The position numbers and the translations under genes were made by a program. DNA of 64,000 nucleotides from Oceanicola granulosus HTCC2516 (GTDB lineage: Bacteria > Pseudomonadota > Alphaproteobacteria > Rhodobacterales > Rhodobacteraceae), in contig NZ_CH724108.1 of NCBI RefSeq assembly GCF_000153305.1, positions 186,036 through 250,035 of the forward strand, in the 5' to 3' direction. Each line of letters begins with the position of its first letter. The stretch's first letter is position 1. Below are positions 44,962 to 54,036 of the stretch, one piece after another. The notes under the pieces were generated by a model. It searched no databases. It was not told where the DNA came from and saw nothing but the letters and a program-made list of their open reading frames with translations.

Positions 44962-46103
44962 GCAAGCCCACGATCGCCACCCGCCTCGCCCGGCCCTGGG
45001 CCGAGTCCGCCGGCTCGGTGACGCCGCCGATCCACCAGACTTCGCTGTTCACCTTCGACGACTACGCCGCCTTCGCGGCGCGCATGGCCGGGGCCAGCGA
45101 CGAGCCGCTTTACACGCGGGTGCAGAACCCGACCGTCGCCTGCTTCGAGGAGATGATGGCCGATCTCGAGGGCGGCGAGGCGGCGGTGGCCTTCGCCTCG
45201 GGCATGGGCGCGATCTCGGCGGCGCTGCTGGCGCTGGCGAAGCCGGGGATGCGGGTGGCCTGCGTGGAGCACGTCTACCCCGACGCCTACCGCCTGATCG
45301 AGCGGATGCTGATCCCGTCGGGCGTGCGGGTGGAGTACTTTCCCGTCCAGGCCTTCGCCGACGATCCCGACCTGCTCGCGGGCTACGACATCGCCTACCT
45401 CGAGAGCCCGACGACGATGATGCTCGAGGTCGTCGACCTCGCCCGCGTCGCCGCCAACGCGCGCGCGCAGGGGGTGCTGACGATCATCGACAACAGCTGG
45501 GCGACGCCGCTGCACCAGCGCCCGCTGGACCTCGGGATCGACATGGTGATCCACTCGGCCTCGAAGTACATCTCGGGCCATTCCGACACCGTCGCCGGCG
45601 TCGTCGTCGCGAGCCGGGTGCTGATCGCGCGGCTGCGCGACCTGAGCCTGCCGCTGGTGGGCGCCAAGCTCGCGCCGTTCGAGGCGTGGCTGCTGGTGCG
45701 GGGCCTGCGCACGCTGGTGCCGCGGATGCGGATGCACGAGGCGACGGCGAACCTGTTCGTCGACCGCCTCGCGGGCCGGGCGGAGGTGACGAAGGTGCGC
45801 TCGCCGGGGCCGAACTCGGTGCCGGGCCTGAACGGGCGCTCGGGGCTGCTGTCGATCGAGTTGGCCGAGGGCGTCGACATCCCGCGCTTCGCCGACACTC
45901 TCAAGCACTTCCGGCTCGGCGTCAGCTGGGGCGGGTTCGAGAGCCTCGTCGTGCCGGCGGCGATCTCGCTGGGGCAGGCGGGCGAGAAGAACGCCGCGCA
46001 GCGCTTCGGCGTGCCGCCGCGGCTGGTGCGGCTGTCGCTGGGGCTGGAGGACGCCGAGGAGCTCTGGAGCGATTTCGAAGCCGCCCTGGAGGGGGCGGTG
46101 TGA
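44958..46103 (+). CDS. PLP-dependent Cys/Met-metabolism enzyme (cystathionine beta-lyase-like)
   Basis: A 381-residue fold-type I PLP enzyme. YTRVQNPTVACFEEMMADLEGGEAAVAFASGMGAISAAL holds the phosphate-binding region, LTIIDNSWATP the Asp contacting the pyridine N, and HSASKYISGHSD the Schiff-base Lys203. The family includes cystathionine beta/gamma-lyases, methionine gamma-lyase and O-acetylhomoserine sulfhydrylase; which one is unclear. Coupling to a GntR regulator and a carbohydrate-type ABC importer is unusual and hints at a dedicated catabolic role rather than methionine biosynthesis. Confidence 0.87.
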   Translation: MSKPTIATRLARPWAESAGSVTPPIHQTSLFTFDDYAAFAARMAGASDEPLYTRVQNPTVACFEEMMADLEGGEAAVAFASGMGAISAALLALAKPGMRVACVEHVYPDAYRLIERMLIPSGVRVEYFPVQAFADDPDLLAGYDIAYLESPTTMMLEVVDLARVAANARAQGVLTIIDNSWATPLHQRPLDLGIDMVIHSASKYISGHSDTVAGVVVASRVLIARLRDLSLPLVGAKLAPFEAWLLVRGLRTLVPRMRMHEATANLFVDRLAGRAEVTKVRSPGPNSVPGLNGRSGLLSIELAEGVDIPRFADTLKHFRLGVSWGGFESLVVPAAISLGQAGEKNAAQRFGVPPRLVRLSLGLEDAEELWSDFEAALEGAV

Positions 46104-46171
46104 CTGGCGGAGGGACCACCGAGCAGGGCCCGCGAAGAGGCCGCAACGACCAACCGAAGGGAGAGATACGG

Positions 46172-47443
46172 ATGAAACTGCACAGACTGATCGCGGGAAC
46201 CTCGCTGCTGGCGCTGGGCGCCGGAATGGCGGGGGCCGAGGAGCTGACGCTGGTCGAGGTGATCACCTCGCCCGAGCGCACCGAGGTGCTCGAGAGCCTC
46301 GTCGGGGCCTGGGAGGAGGAGAGCGGCCACAGCGTCGAGATCGTCAGCCTGCCCTGGGGCCAGGCGTTCGAGACGCTGGCCACGATGGTCGCCGGCGGCG
46401 ACATTCCCGACGTCGTCGAGATGCCGGAGCGGTGGATGGCGCTCTACACGGGGGCCGACCAGCTCGTCGACCTCGGGCCGATGGTGGCGGCGTGGGAGGA
46501 CGGCGAGACGCTGACCGACCAGACGGTGAACATGGGCTCGATGACCGCGTCGGGCGAGCTCAACATGATCCCCTACGGCTTCTACCTGCGGGCGATGTTC
46601 TACAACAAGGACCTGCTCGCGGAGGCGGGGGTCGAGTCGCCGCCCGAGACGATGGAGGAGTTTGTCGCCGCGGCCGAGGCGGTGAGCGCGCTCGACGGCA
46701 AGTCCGGCTACTGCCTGCGCGGCGGGCCCGGCGGCACCAACGGCTGGCTGATGTTCGCCGCCACGATGAACGACAGCGACCGGTTCTTCACCGACGCCGG
46801 GCAGTCCACCATCACCGAGCCCGGCTCCGTCGAGGGGCTGCAGATGATGATCGACCTTTACCAGTCGGGCGGCGCGCCGCGCGACAGCGTCAACTGGGGC
46901 TTCAACGAGATCGTCGCCGGCTTCTACTCGGGCACCTGCGCCTTCCTCGACCAGGACCCGGACGCGCTGATCGGTATCGCCGACCGGATGGACCCGGAGA
47001 GCTTCGCGGTCATGCCGATGCCGACCGGGCCGGGCGGCCACGCCTTCCCGACGATCGGCTATGCCGGCTGGTCGATCTTCAAGGCCACCGAGCATCCCGA
47101 CGCCGCCTTCGACCTCGTCGCGCATCTCTCGAGCCCCGAGAGCAACTCGACCTGGGCGCAGCGCGTCGGCGTGATCCCGATCCACGAGGGGGCCGACCAG
47201 GATCCGTACTTCCAGACCGAGCAGTTCGCCGGCTGGTTCGACACGCTCAACGACCCCGACACCTACAGGCCGCTGATAGTGCCGTCCTACCTCGAGGGCT
47301 ACGGCTACTTCGCCGACTCGCTCTCCATCGAGACGGCGCAGCAGGCCCTGCTCGGCGAGATTACGGCCGAGCAACTCGCCAACATCTGGGGCGACTTCCT
47401 CACCGAGGAATACGCCAAGTACCAGGCGGCCGGCGGCCAGTGA
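46172..47443 (+). CDS. ABC transporter extracellular solute-binding protein (family 1, carbohydrate type)
   Basis: A 423-residue periplasmic protein with signal peptide MKLHRLIAGTSLLALGAGMAGA. The mature region has the family-1 binding-protein layout: VEIVSLPWGQAFETLATMVAGGDIPDVVEM, YGFYLRAMFYNKDLLAEAGV, and GYAGWSIFKATEHPDAAFDLVAHLSSPE. Such proteins bind sugars, oligosaccharides, glycerophosphodiesters or polyols. AAGGGAGAG precedes the ATG. The next gene, a permease, starts in the GTGA overlap with its stop. Confidence 0.92.
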   Translation: MKLHRLIAGTSLLALGAGMAGAEELTLVEVITSPERTEVLESLVGAWEEESGHSVEIVSLPWGQAFETLATMVAGGDIPDVVEMPERWMALYTGADQLVDLGPMVAAWEDGETLTDQTVNMGSMTASGELNMIPYGFYLRAMFYNKDLLAEAGVESPPETMEEFVAAAEAVSALDGKSGYCLRGGPGGTNGWLMFAATMNDSDRFFTDAGQSTITEPGSVEGLQMMIDLYQSGGAPRDSVNWGFNEIVAGFYSGTCAFLDQDPDALIGIADRMDPESFAVMPMPTGPGGHAFPTIGYAGWSIFKATEHPDAAFDLVAHLSSPESNSTWAQRVGVIPIHEGADQDPYFQTEQFAGWFDTLNDPDTYRPLIVPSYLEGYGYFADSLSIETAQQALLGEITAEQLANIWGDFLTEEYAKYQAAGGQ

Positions 47444-48375
47444 CCACCCATCTGCCAACTCCCGTCCCCGGATCGCTCCGGGGACGGCTCAGCCGCGGCT
47501 ACGTGCACCTCGCGGTCGAGCCGTGGCTCTACCTCGGGCCGGCGCTCGCGCTGATCGGGCTCGTCATCATCGTGCCGCTGGGCATCGGCATCGGCTACTC
47601 GTTCCGCGAGTTCAGCCTGCTGCGCCCGAACGACGCCGAGTGGGTCGGGCTGGCCAACTACCGCGACCTCTGGGGCGACGCGAAGTTCTGGCGCTCGCTC
47701 AACAACACGCTGGTCTGGACCTTCGCCAGCCTGTTCTTCCAGTTCTTCCTCGGGCTCGGCCTCGCGCTGCTGCTCAACACCGCCTTCGTGGGCAAGAAGC
47801 TCGTGCAGGCGCTCGTCTTCCTGCCGTGGGCGGTGCCGACCTTCCTGATCGGGCTCAACTTCTCCTGGCTGTTCAACCCGGTGATCGGGCCGTTCCCGCA
47901 CTGGATGTTCGCGCTCGGCATCCTCGACGAGCCCTACAACATCCTCGGCAATCCCGAGACGGCACTGTGGGGGCCGATCCTCGCCAACGTCTGGTACGGC
48001 GTGCCGTTCTTCGCGATCACCCTGCTGGCGGCGCTGTCGTCGATCCCGGGCGAGCTCTACGAGGCCGCCGAGATCGACGGGGCGAGCGCGTGGCAGAAGT
48101 TCACCAAGATCACGCTGCCGTTCCTCGGGCCGATGATCGCGATCACGGTGATGCTGCGGGCGATCTGGATTGCCAACTTCGCCGACCTGATCTACGTGAT
48201 GACCGGCGGCGGGCCGGCGAACTCGACGCAGATCCTGTCGTCCTACATCTTCACCACCGCCTTTCGGAAGCTCGACTTCGGCCACGCATCGGCGATCGCG
48301 GTGGCGCTGCTGATCCTGCTGATGATCTACGCCACGCTGCTGCTGTTCGTGCGCTCCAAGCTGGTGCGGACCTGA
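47440..48375 (+). CDS. ABC transporter permease (MalF/UgpA type)
   Basis: A 311-residue inner-membrane protein with six transmembrane segments and the EAA loop YEAAEIDGASAWQKFTKITLPFLGPM that contacts the ATPase. It is the MalF/UgpA-like partner of a carbohydrate importer. Start is GTG 47440, overlapping the binding-protein stop; its own stop overlaps the next permease start as TGATG. Confidence 0.92.
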   Translation: MTTHLPTPVPGSLRGRLSRGYVHLAVEPWLYLGPALALIGLVIIVPLGIGIGYSFREFSLLRPNDAEWVGLANYRDLWGDAKFWRSLNNTLVWTFASLFFQFFLGLGLALLLNTAFVGKKLVQALVFLPWAVPTFLIGLNFSWLFNPVIGPFPHWMFALGILDEPYNILGNPETALWGPILANVWYGVPFFAITLLAALSSIPGELYEAAEIDGASAWQKFTKITLPFLGPMIAITVMLRAIWIANFADLIYVMTGGGPANSTQILSSYIFTTAFRKLDFGHASAIAVALLILLMIYATLLLFVRSKLVRT

Positions 48376-49214
48376 TGGCCGCCGTCGGACGCCGCCGCCC
48401 GCTGCTCACGGCGGGGAAATACCTCGCGCTCGCGGGGTACGTGACCTTCGCGCTGTTCCCGCTCTACTGGCTGGTCAAGATCGCGATGACGCCCGAGCGG
48501 CTGATCTACAGCGAGGGCACCCGCCTGTGGCCCTCGGCGGCGACGCTGGACAACTTCCGCGCGGTGCTCGGGTCGGATTTCATGATCTTCTTCATGAACT
48601 CGGTGATCGTGTCGCTGTCGACCGCGGCGATCTGCGCCGCCATCGCCGGGGCGGGGGGCTATGCCTTCTCGCGCTTCCAGTTCCGCGGCAAGCGGCTGGT
48701 GGCGGCGCTGTTGCTGCTGACCCAGATGTTCCCGCTGCTGATGATCATCGCGCCGATCTACCGGATCGTCGCCTCGCTCGGCCTGCTCAACACGCTGACC
48801 TCGCTGATCGTCGTCTACACCGCCTTCAACATTCCTTTCGCCACCTTCCTGATGCAGTCGTTCTTCGACGGGATCCCCAAGGATCTCGAGGAGGCGGCGA
48901 TGATCGACGGCTGCACCCGCGCGCAGGCGCTGCGCAAGGTGATCCTGCCGCTGACCCTGCCGGGCCTCGGCGCGACGCTCGGCTTCGTCTTCACCGCCGC
49001 CTGGTCGGAGATCCTGTTCGCGCTGATGCTGGTCAAATCGGAGAGTACCATGACATTCCCTGTGGGCCTGCTGTCGTTCGTGTCCAAGTTCTCGGTCGAC
49101 TGGGGCCAGATGATGGCCGCCGGTGTGCTGGCGCTGATCCCCTCGTGCCTGTTCTTCGCCTTCATCCAGCGCTACTTGGTGCAGGGCCTCACCTCCGGCG
49201 CGGTGAAGGGGTAA
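48375..49214 (+). CDS. ABC transporter permease (MalG/UgpE type)
   Basis: A 279-residue six-TM permease with the EAA motif [30 protein letters not shown]. It pairs with the preceding MalF-type permease to form the membrane channel. TLWNFR-type N-terminal region is represented by [23 protein letters not shown]. The ATPase gene follows after 4 nt. Confidence 0.92.
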   Translation: MAAVGRRRPLLTAGKYLALAGYVTFALFPLYWLVKIAMTPERLIYSEGTRLWPSAATLDNFRAVLGSDFMIFFMNSVIVSLSTAAICAAIAGAGGYAFSRFQFRGKRLVAALLLLTQMFPLLMIIAPIYRIVASLGLLNTLTSLIVVYTAFNIPFATFLMQSFFDGIPKDLEEAAMIDGCTRAQALRKVILPLTLPGLGATLGFVFTAAWSEILFALMLVKSESTMTFPVGLLSFVSKFSVDWGQMMAAGVLALIPSCLFFAFIQRYLVQGLTSGAVKG

Positions 49215-49218
49215 GGCC

Positions 49219-50259
49219 ATGGCGGACATGAGATTTTCCGGCGTCGCGAAGTCCTACGGCCGCACCGAGGTGCTGCGCGACATCGACCTCGAGGTGGCGG
49301 ACGGGGAGTTCGTCGTGCTGGTCGGGCCGTCGGGCTGCGGCAAGTCCACCTTGCTGCGCATGATCGCCGGCCTCGAGCCGATCAGTGCGGGCGAGTTCAC
49401 CATCGGCGGGCGGCGGATGAACGACGTCGCCCCGCGCGACCGCGACATCGCGATGGTGTTCCAGTCCTACGCGCTCTACCCGCACATGTCGGTCGCCCGC
49501 AACATGGGCTTCCCGATGGAGATCGCCCGCCGCCCCAAGACCGAGCGCGTCGGCCCCGTCGGCCAGGCCGCCGAGACGCTGGGGCTGACGCGGCTGCTCG
49601 ACCGGCTGCCCAAGGCGCTCTCGGGCGGGCAGCGCCAGCGGGTGGCGATGGGGCGGGCGCTGGTGCGCGAGCCGAAGGCGTTCCTGTTCGACGAGCCGCT
49701 CTCCAACCTCGACGCGGCGCTGCGGGTGGAGATGCGCCTCGAGATCGCCCGGCTGCACCAGCGGCTCGGCACCACGACGGTCTACGTCACCCACGACCAG
49801 GTGGAGGCGATGACGCTCGCCGACCGGATCGTGGTGATGAACGGCGGCCTGATCCAGCAGGTCGGCAGCCCGATGGACCTCTACGACCGCCCGGCGAACC
49901 GCTTCGTCGCCGGCTTCATCGGCTCGCCGACCATGAACCTCGTCGCCGGCACCGCCGAGGGCGGCGGGCTGCGGCTCGGCGACGGTACGCTCTGGCCGGC
50001 CCCGCCGGGGACGGTCGAGCTCGGCATCCGCCCCGAGCACCTGTCGCTCGCCCCGACCGGCGTGCCCGGCGTGCGCGCGGAGCTGCAGGTGGTGGAGCGG
50101 CTGGGCTCGGACACCAACCTGTTCTGCGAGGTTCCCGGCGTCGGACCGCTCCTCGCCCGGGTCAACGGCAACGTCGACCTGTCCCCCGGCGCCGTCATCG
50201 AGCTCGCGCCCGAGGACGGCCGCCTGCATGCCTTCGACGCGGGGGGCGGCCGCCTGTAG
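49219..50259 (+). CDS. ugpC: ABC transporter ATP-binding protein (MalK/UgpC type)
   Basis: A 346-residue ATPase: Walker A GPSGCGKST (36-44), Q-loop FQSYALYPHMSV, signature LSGGQRQRVAMGRAL, Walker B FLFDEPLSNLDA and H-loop YVTHDQVEAMT, followed by a TOBE/MalK-type regulatory C-terminus (about residues 235-346) including GIRPEHLSL. It powers the importer encoded just upstream, completing binding protein, two permeases and ATPase. MalK-type ATPases often serve more than one importer. The symbol is by subfamily resemblance. Confidence 0.92.
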   Translation: MADMRFSGVAKSYGRTEVLRDIDLEVADGEFVVLVGPSGCGKSTLLRMIAGLEPISAGEFTIGGRRMNDVAPRDRDIAMVFQSYALYPHMSVARNMGFPMEIARRPKTERVGPVGQAAETLGLTRLLDRLPKALSGGQRQRVAMGRALVREPKAFLFDEPLSNLDAALRVEMRLEIARLHQRLGTTTVYVTHDQVEAMTLADRIVVMNGGLIQQVGSPMDLYDRPANRFVAGFIGSPTMNLVAGTAEGGGLRLGDGTLWPAPPGTVELGIRPEHLSLAPTGVPGVRAELQVVERLGSDTNLFCEVPGVGPLLARVNGNVDLSPGAVIELAPEDGRLHAFDAGGGRL

Positions 50260-50329
50260 CGCCGGCGGCGCTCCCTTGAGAACCCCCGCCGGGAGGGCTA
50301 GCGTCGGCCGGCATCGACGAGGCAGCCCC

Positions 50330-51535
50330 ATGTTCGCAGGCAAGCGCATCCTACTCATCATCGGCGGCGGCATCGCCGCCTACAAGGCGCTCGACCTGAT
50401 CCGCCGGCTGACGGAGCGCGGCGCGGCGGTGACGCCGGTGCTGACGCGGGCGGGGGCGGAGTTCGTGACGCCGCTGTCGGTAGCCGCGCTGGCGGGGGAG
50501 AAGGTGTTCACCGAGCTGTTCGACCTGACCGCCGAGGCCGAGATGGGCCATATCGAGCTGTCGCGCAGCGCCGATCTCGTCGTCGTCGCGCCCGCCACGG
50601 CCGACCTGATGGCGAAGATGGCGACCGGGCAGGCCGACGACCTCGCCTCGACGCTGCTGATGGCGACCGACAAGCGGGTGCTGATCGCGCCGGCGATGAA
50701 CGTGCGGATGTGGCAGCACCCGGCCTGCCGGCGCAACGCCGCGACGCTCGCCGCCGACGGCATCCTGCAGGTCGGCCCCAACGAGGGCGGCATGGCCTGC
50801 GGCGAGTACGGGCCGGGGCGCCTGGCCGAGCCGCTCGAGATCGTCGACGCCATCGCCGCGGCGCTCGGCAACGGGCCGCTGCGGGGGCGGCGCATCGTCG
50901 TCACCTCGGGGCCGACGCACGAGCCGATCGATCCGGTGCGCTATATCGCCAACCGCTCGTCGGGCGCCCAGGGCGCGGCCATCGGCGCGGCGCTGGCGGC
51001 GCTGGGCGCGGAGGTGATCTTCGTCACCGGCCCCGCCGAGGTGCCGCCACCCGCCGGCGTCGAGGTCGTCGCCGTCGACACCGCCGCCGAGATGCGCGCC
51101 GCGGTGCACGAGGCGCTGCCCGCCGACGCCGCCATCTTCGCCGCCGCCGTCGCCGACTGGCGGATGAAGACGGCGCGGGCCGAGAAGATCAAGAAGACCC
51201 CGGACGGCCTGCCCGACCTCGCGCTCGAGGAGAACCCGGACATCCTCGCCGAGGTCGCCGCCGGGCCGGACCGGCCGGGGCTCGTCGTCGGGTTCGCGGC
51301 CGAGACGGAGAACGTGGTGGAGAACGCCACCGCCAAGCGCGCCCGCAAGGGGTGCGACTGGATCCTCGCCAACGACGTGTCGCCCGCGACCGGCATCATG
51401 GGCGGGCGCGACAACGCGGTGACGCTGATCACCGACGAGGGCGCTGAGGCGTGGGAGCGGATGGGCAAGGACGCGGTGGCGCGGCGGCTCGCGGAGCGCG
51501 TCGCCCGAGCGCTCGGCCCGGTCGGGGCGGCGTGA
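50330..51535 (+). CDS. coaBC: Bifunctional phosphopantothenoylcysteine decarboxylase/synthase
   Basis: CoaBC performs two consecutive steps of coenzyme A synthesis. The 401-residue protein has an FMN-dependent decarboxylase half (His74 in MGHIELS, APAMNVRMW motif, Cys157 in GGMACGEYGPGRL) and a CTP-dependent synthetase half (TSGPTHEPIDPVRYIANRSSG, KIKK, LEENPDILAEV, DWILANDV). Start ATG 50330 fits the family. It shares pathway output with panB and panC at 61-62.7 kb in this window. A repeat element separates it from dut. Confidence 0.96.
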   Translation: MFAGKRILLIIGGGIAAYKALDLIRRLTERGAAVTPVLTRAGAEFVTPLSVAALAGEKVFTELFDLTAEAEMGHIELSRSADLVVVAPATADLMAKMATGQADDLASTLLMATDKRVLIAPAMNVRMWQHPACRRNAATLAADGILQVGPNEGGMACGEYGPGRLAEPLEIVDAIAAALGNGPLRGRRIVVTSGPTHEPIDPVRYIANRSSGAQGAAIGAALAALGAEVIFVTGPAEVPPPAGVEVVAVDTAAEMRAAVHEALPADAAIFAAAVADWRMKTARAEKIKKTPDGLPDLALEENPDILAEVAAGPDRPGLVVGFAAETENVVENATAKRARKGCDWILANDVSPATGIMGGRDNAVTLITDEGAEAWERMGKDAVARRLAERVARALGPVGAA

Positions 51536-51536
51536 C

Positions 51537-51563
51537 GTGCATATTTGCGGCCAGATGAAGCGG
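51537..51563 (+). repeat. Interspersed repeat, copy F (GCATATTT…GGCCAGATGAAG)
   Basis: GTGCATATTTGCGGCCAGAT then GAAGCG, filling almost the entire 36-nt coaBC-dut gap. It begins immediately after the coaBC stop. Close to copies A, B and H. Confidence 0.75.
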
Positions 51564-51571
51564 GGGCACGC

Positions 51572-52033
51572 ATGACCTCGATCGTGATCGCCTGGCTCGA
51601 AGGGGCGGACCGGAACCTGCCGCCGCCGGCCTACCAGACGGCGGGGGCGGCGGGGGCGGATGTCTGCGCCAACTTTCCCGAGGCGGGGCGCGCGGGAATC
51701 TGGCTTGCGCCGGGGGCGCGGGCGCTGGTGCCGACGGGGCTGGCGATGGAGATCCCGGAGGGCTTCGAGGTGCAGGTGCGGCCGCGCTCGGGGCTGGCGC
51801 TGAAGCACGGGGTGACGGTGGCGAACGCGCCGGGCACCATCGACAGCGACTACCGCGGGCCGCTCGGGGTGATCCTGCTCAACGCGGGCGACGCGCCGTT
51901 CCACGTCGGCCACGGCGACCGGATCGCGCAGCTCGTCGTCGCGCCGGTGGTGCAGGCGCGCTTCGAGGCGGGCGCGCTCGGGCAGAGCGCGCGCGGCGCG
52001 GGCGGCTTCGGCTCGACGGGCGGGCGCGGGTGA
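51572..52033 (+). CDS. dut: Deoxyuridine 5'-triphosphate nucleotidohydrolase
   Basis: dUTPase converts dUTP to dUMP, keeping uracil out of DNA and supplying thymidylate synthesis. The 153-residue protein has the trimeric dUTPase motifs: [11 protein letters not shown] (I), [12 protein letters not shown] (II), [18 protein letters not shown] (III, with catalytic Asp), [12 protein letters not shown] (IV) and the C-terminal glycine-rich arm GAGGFGSTG (V). It follows coaBC, as in many alphaproteobacteria, and its stop overlaps the GTG start of moeB. Confidence 0.95.
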   Translation: MTSIVIAWLEGADRNLPPPAYQTAGAAGADVCANFPEAGRAGIWLAPGARALVPTGLAMEIPEGFEVQVRPRSGLALKHGVTVANAPGTIDSDYRGPLGVILLNAGDAPFHVGHGDRIAQLVVAPVVQARFEAGALGQSARGAGGFGSTGGRG

Positions 52034-53103
52034 TCGGGGTTCTCGCCCTGGCGGGGGCGCTCTGGGGCGTGGCCACGCTCGCCGGCGCGCCGCGCGCGGC
52101 GCGGGTGGCGATGGTCGGGCTGCTGCTGGTGGCGGTGCTGGCGCTGCAGGTGGTCTTGCCCGAGGGGCACGTGCTGCGCGAGGCGACGGGCGGCTCTGCG
52201 GCGCGCTGGCTGGTGCTGCTCGGGGTGCTGGCGCTGGGCGCGGGCTACTGGCGCTTCGTGGCGCTGCTGAAGGGGCGGGCGCGGTCCGGCACGGCCGAGG
52301 CGGAGGTGGCGGCGGCGGCCGCGCCGGGGACGTTCGGCGAGACCGAGCTGCGCCGCTACGCGCGCCACATGGTGCTGCGCGAGATCGGCGGGCCGGGCCA
52401 GAAGGCGCTGGCGCGGGCGCGGGTGCTGGTCGTCGGCGCCGGCGGGCTCGGCGCGCCGGCGCTGCAGTACCTCGCCGCCGCCGGGATCGGGACCATCGGC
52501 GTGATCGACGACGACGTCGTCGAGGGCAGCAACCTGCAGCGGCAGGTGATCCACGGCGACGACGACATCGGCAGGGCCAAGGTGTTTTCCGCCGCCGACG
52601 CGATGACGCGGCTCAACCCGTTCATCACCGTCAGGCCCTACAACCGGCGGCTGACCGAGGAGATCGCGGCGGAGCTGATCGGTGAATACGACCTCGTGCT
52701 CGACGGCAGCGACAACTTTGCCACCCGCTACCTCGTCAACGCCGCCGCCGCGGCGGCCAAGGTGCCGCTGGTGGGCGGCGCGCTGAGCCAGTGGGAGGGG
52801 CAGCTTTCGGTCTGGGACCCGGCGCGGGGGGCGCCGTGCTATGCCTGCGTCTTCCCCGAGGCGCCGGCGGCGGGGCTGGCGCCGTCCTGCGCCGAGGCGG
52901 GGGTGCTGGGGCCGCTGCCCGGGGTGGTCGGGGCGATGATGTCGGTGGAGGCGGTCAAGTTGCTGGCGCAAGCGGGCGAGAGCCTGCGCGGGCGGCTGAT
53001 GATCTACGACGCGCTCTACGCCGAGACCCGCACCATCGCCGTCGCGCCGCGCCCGGGCTGCGCCGTCTGCGCGCCCTTGCAGGGGCAGGCGGACGGGTCA
53101 TAA
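52030..53103 (+). CDS. moeB: MoeB/ThiF-type adenylyltransferase with N-terminal membrane segments
   Basis: A 357-residue E1-like enzyme that adenylates the C-terminus of a sulfur-carrier protein (MoaD or ThiS type). The adenylation core starts near residue 103: nucleotide motif [15 protein letters not shown] (135-149), [24 protein letters not shown], zinc pairs CYAC and CAVC, and candidate catalytic Cys in [10 protein letters not shown]. Unlike E. coli MoeB, about 85 N-terminal residues form two hydrophobic segments (roughly 3-45 and 58-80), suggesting membrane anchoring. Start is GTG 52030 in a GTGA overlap with dut. Confidence 0.92.
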   Translation: MIGVLALAGALWGVATLAGAPRAARVAMVGLLLVAVLALQVVLPEGHVLREATGGSAARWLVLLGVLALGAGYWRFVALLKGRARSGTAEAEVAAAAAPGTFGETELRRYARHMVLREIGGPGQKALARARVLVVGAGGLGAPALQYLAAAGIGTIGVIDDDVVEGSNLQRQVIHGDDDIGRAKVFSAADAMTRLNPFITVRPYNRRLTEEIAAELIGEYDLVLDGSDNFATRYLVNAAAAAAKVPLVGGALSQWEGQLSVWDPARGAPCYACVFPEAPAAGLAPSCAEAGVLGPLPGVVGAMMSVEAVKLLAQAGESLRGRLMIYDALYAETRTIAVAPRPGCAVCAPLQGQADGS

Positions 53104-53132
53104 TCAGCCGGTAACCAACAGGGGGACCTGAG

Positions 53133-53936
53133 ATGAAGAAGTACGTCGCCATAGCCGCGCTGTCCGCCGCGGCCGCACTCGCGGGGCTCGCCGGGCCCGC
53201 CGCCGCGCAGGACCTGCCGGACCTCGGCGGCCGCGAGGTCGTCGTGGCCACCGAGAACGCCTACCCGCCGCTGCAGTTCGTCGAGCCGTCGAGCGGCGAG
53301 GCCGTGGGCTGGGAGTACGACGCGATGGCCGAGATCGCCGAGCGGCTCAACATCGAGGTCGTCTACGAGACCACCAGCTGGGACGCGATGATCCCGGCGG
53401 TCTCGGAAGGCCAGTACGACATGGGCATGACCGGGATCACCATCCGCGAGGACCGGGCCGAGGTGGTCGACTTCTCCGCCCCCTACATGACCAGCCAGAT
53501 GGTCATGCTGGTGCGCGGCGACGAGGAGCGCTTCGCCGACGCCGCCTCGTTCGCCGCCGACGACGACCTGCTGGTCGCCGCGCAGCCGGGGACGACGCCG
53601 TTCTACGTGGCCGTCTACGACCTGCTCGACGGCGACGAGGCGAACCCGCGGGTGGCGCTGTTCGAGACCTTCGGCGCGGGCGTGCAGGCGCTGCGGGCGG
53701 GGGACGTGGACATGGTGCTCACCGACGGGACCGCGGGCGAGGGCTACGTGGCGGCCTCGGAGGGGGCGCTGAAGATCGTCGGCGAGCCGCTCGGCACCGA
53801 GCAGTTCGGCTTCATCTTCCCGAAGGGATCCGACCTCGTCGCGCCGATCGACGCGGCGATCGCGTCGATGGAGGCCGACGGGACGCTGGCGGCGCTGAAC
53901 CAGCGCTGGTTCCTCGACTACAAGATGGGCGGGTGA
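53133..53936 (+). CDS. Amino-acid ABC transporter substrate-binding protein
   Basis: A 267-residue family-3 periplasmic binding protein with signal peptide ending AGPAAAQ. Family features: [64 protein letters not shown] and a C-terminal [16 protein letters not shown]. The GITIREDR segment with its Arg is the usual alpha-amino/carboxylate contact. Start ATG 53133 lies after GGGGGACC. It is followed by one permease gene, separated by repeat copy G. Confidence 0.93.
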   Translation: MKKYVAIAALSAAAALAGLAGPAAAQDLPDLGGREVVVATENAYPPLQFVEPSSGEAVGWEYDAMAEIAERLNIEVVYETTSWDAMIPAVSEGQYDMGMTGITIREDRAEVVDFSAPYMTSQMVMLVRGDEERFADAASFAADDDLLVAAQPGTTPFYVAVYDLLDGDEANPRVALFETFGAGVQALRAGDVDMVLTDGTAGEGYVAASEGALKIVGEPLGTEQFGFIFPKGSDLVAPIDAAIASMEADGTLAALNQRWFLDYKMGG

Positions 53937-53972
53937 GCCGGAGCGGGTCGACGCGCGAGGCGCGCCGACCCG

Positions 53973-54026
53973 GCGGGGGGCGCTGCCCCCCGCACCCCCC
54001 GGGATATTTCCAGGACAGAGACAGGG
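53973..54026 (+). repeat. Interspersed repeat, copy G, with GC-rich hairpin
   Basis: Arms GGGGGGC / GCCCCCC around GCT, then CGCACCCCCCGGGATATTTC followed by CAGGACAGAGACAGGG. Just before it, GGGTCG and CGACCC (53945-53970) form another stem. It separates the binding-protein and permease genes and may lower downstream expression (inference). Confidence 0.78.
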
Positions 54027-54036
54027 CGAGGCACTG

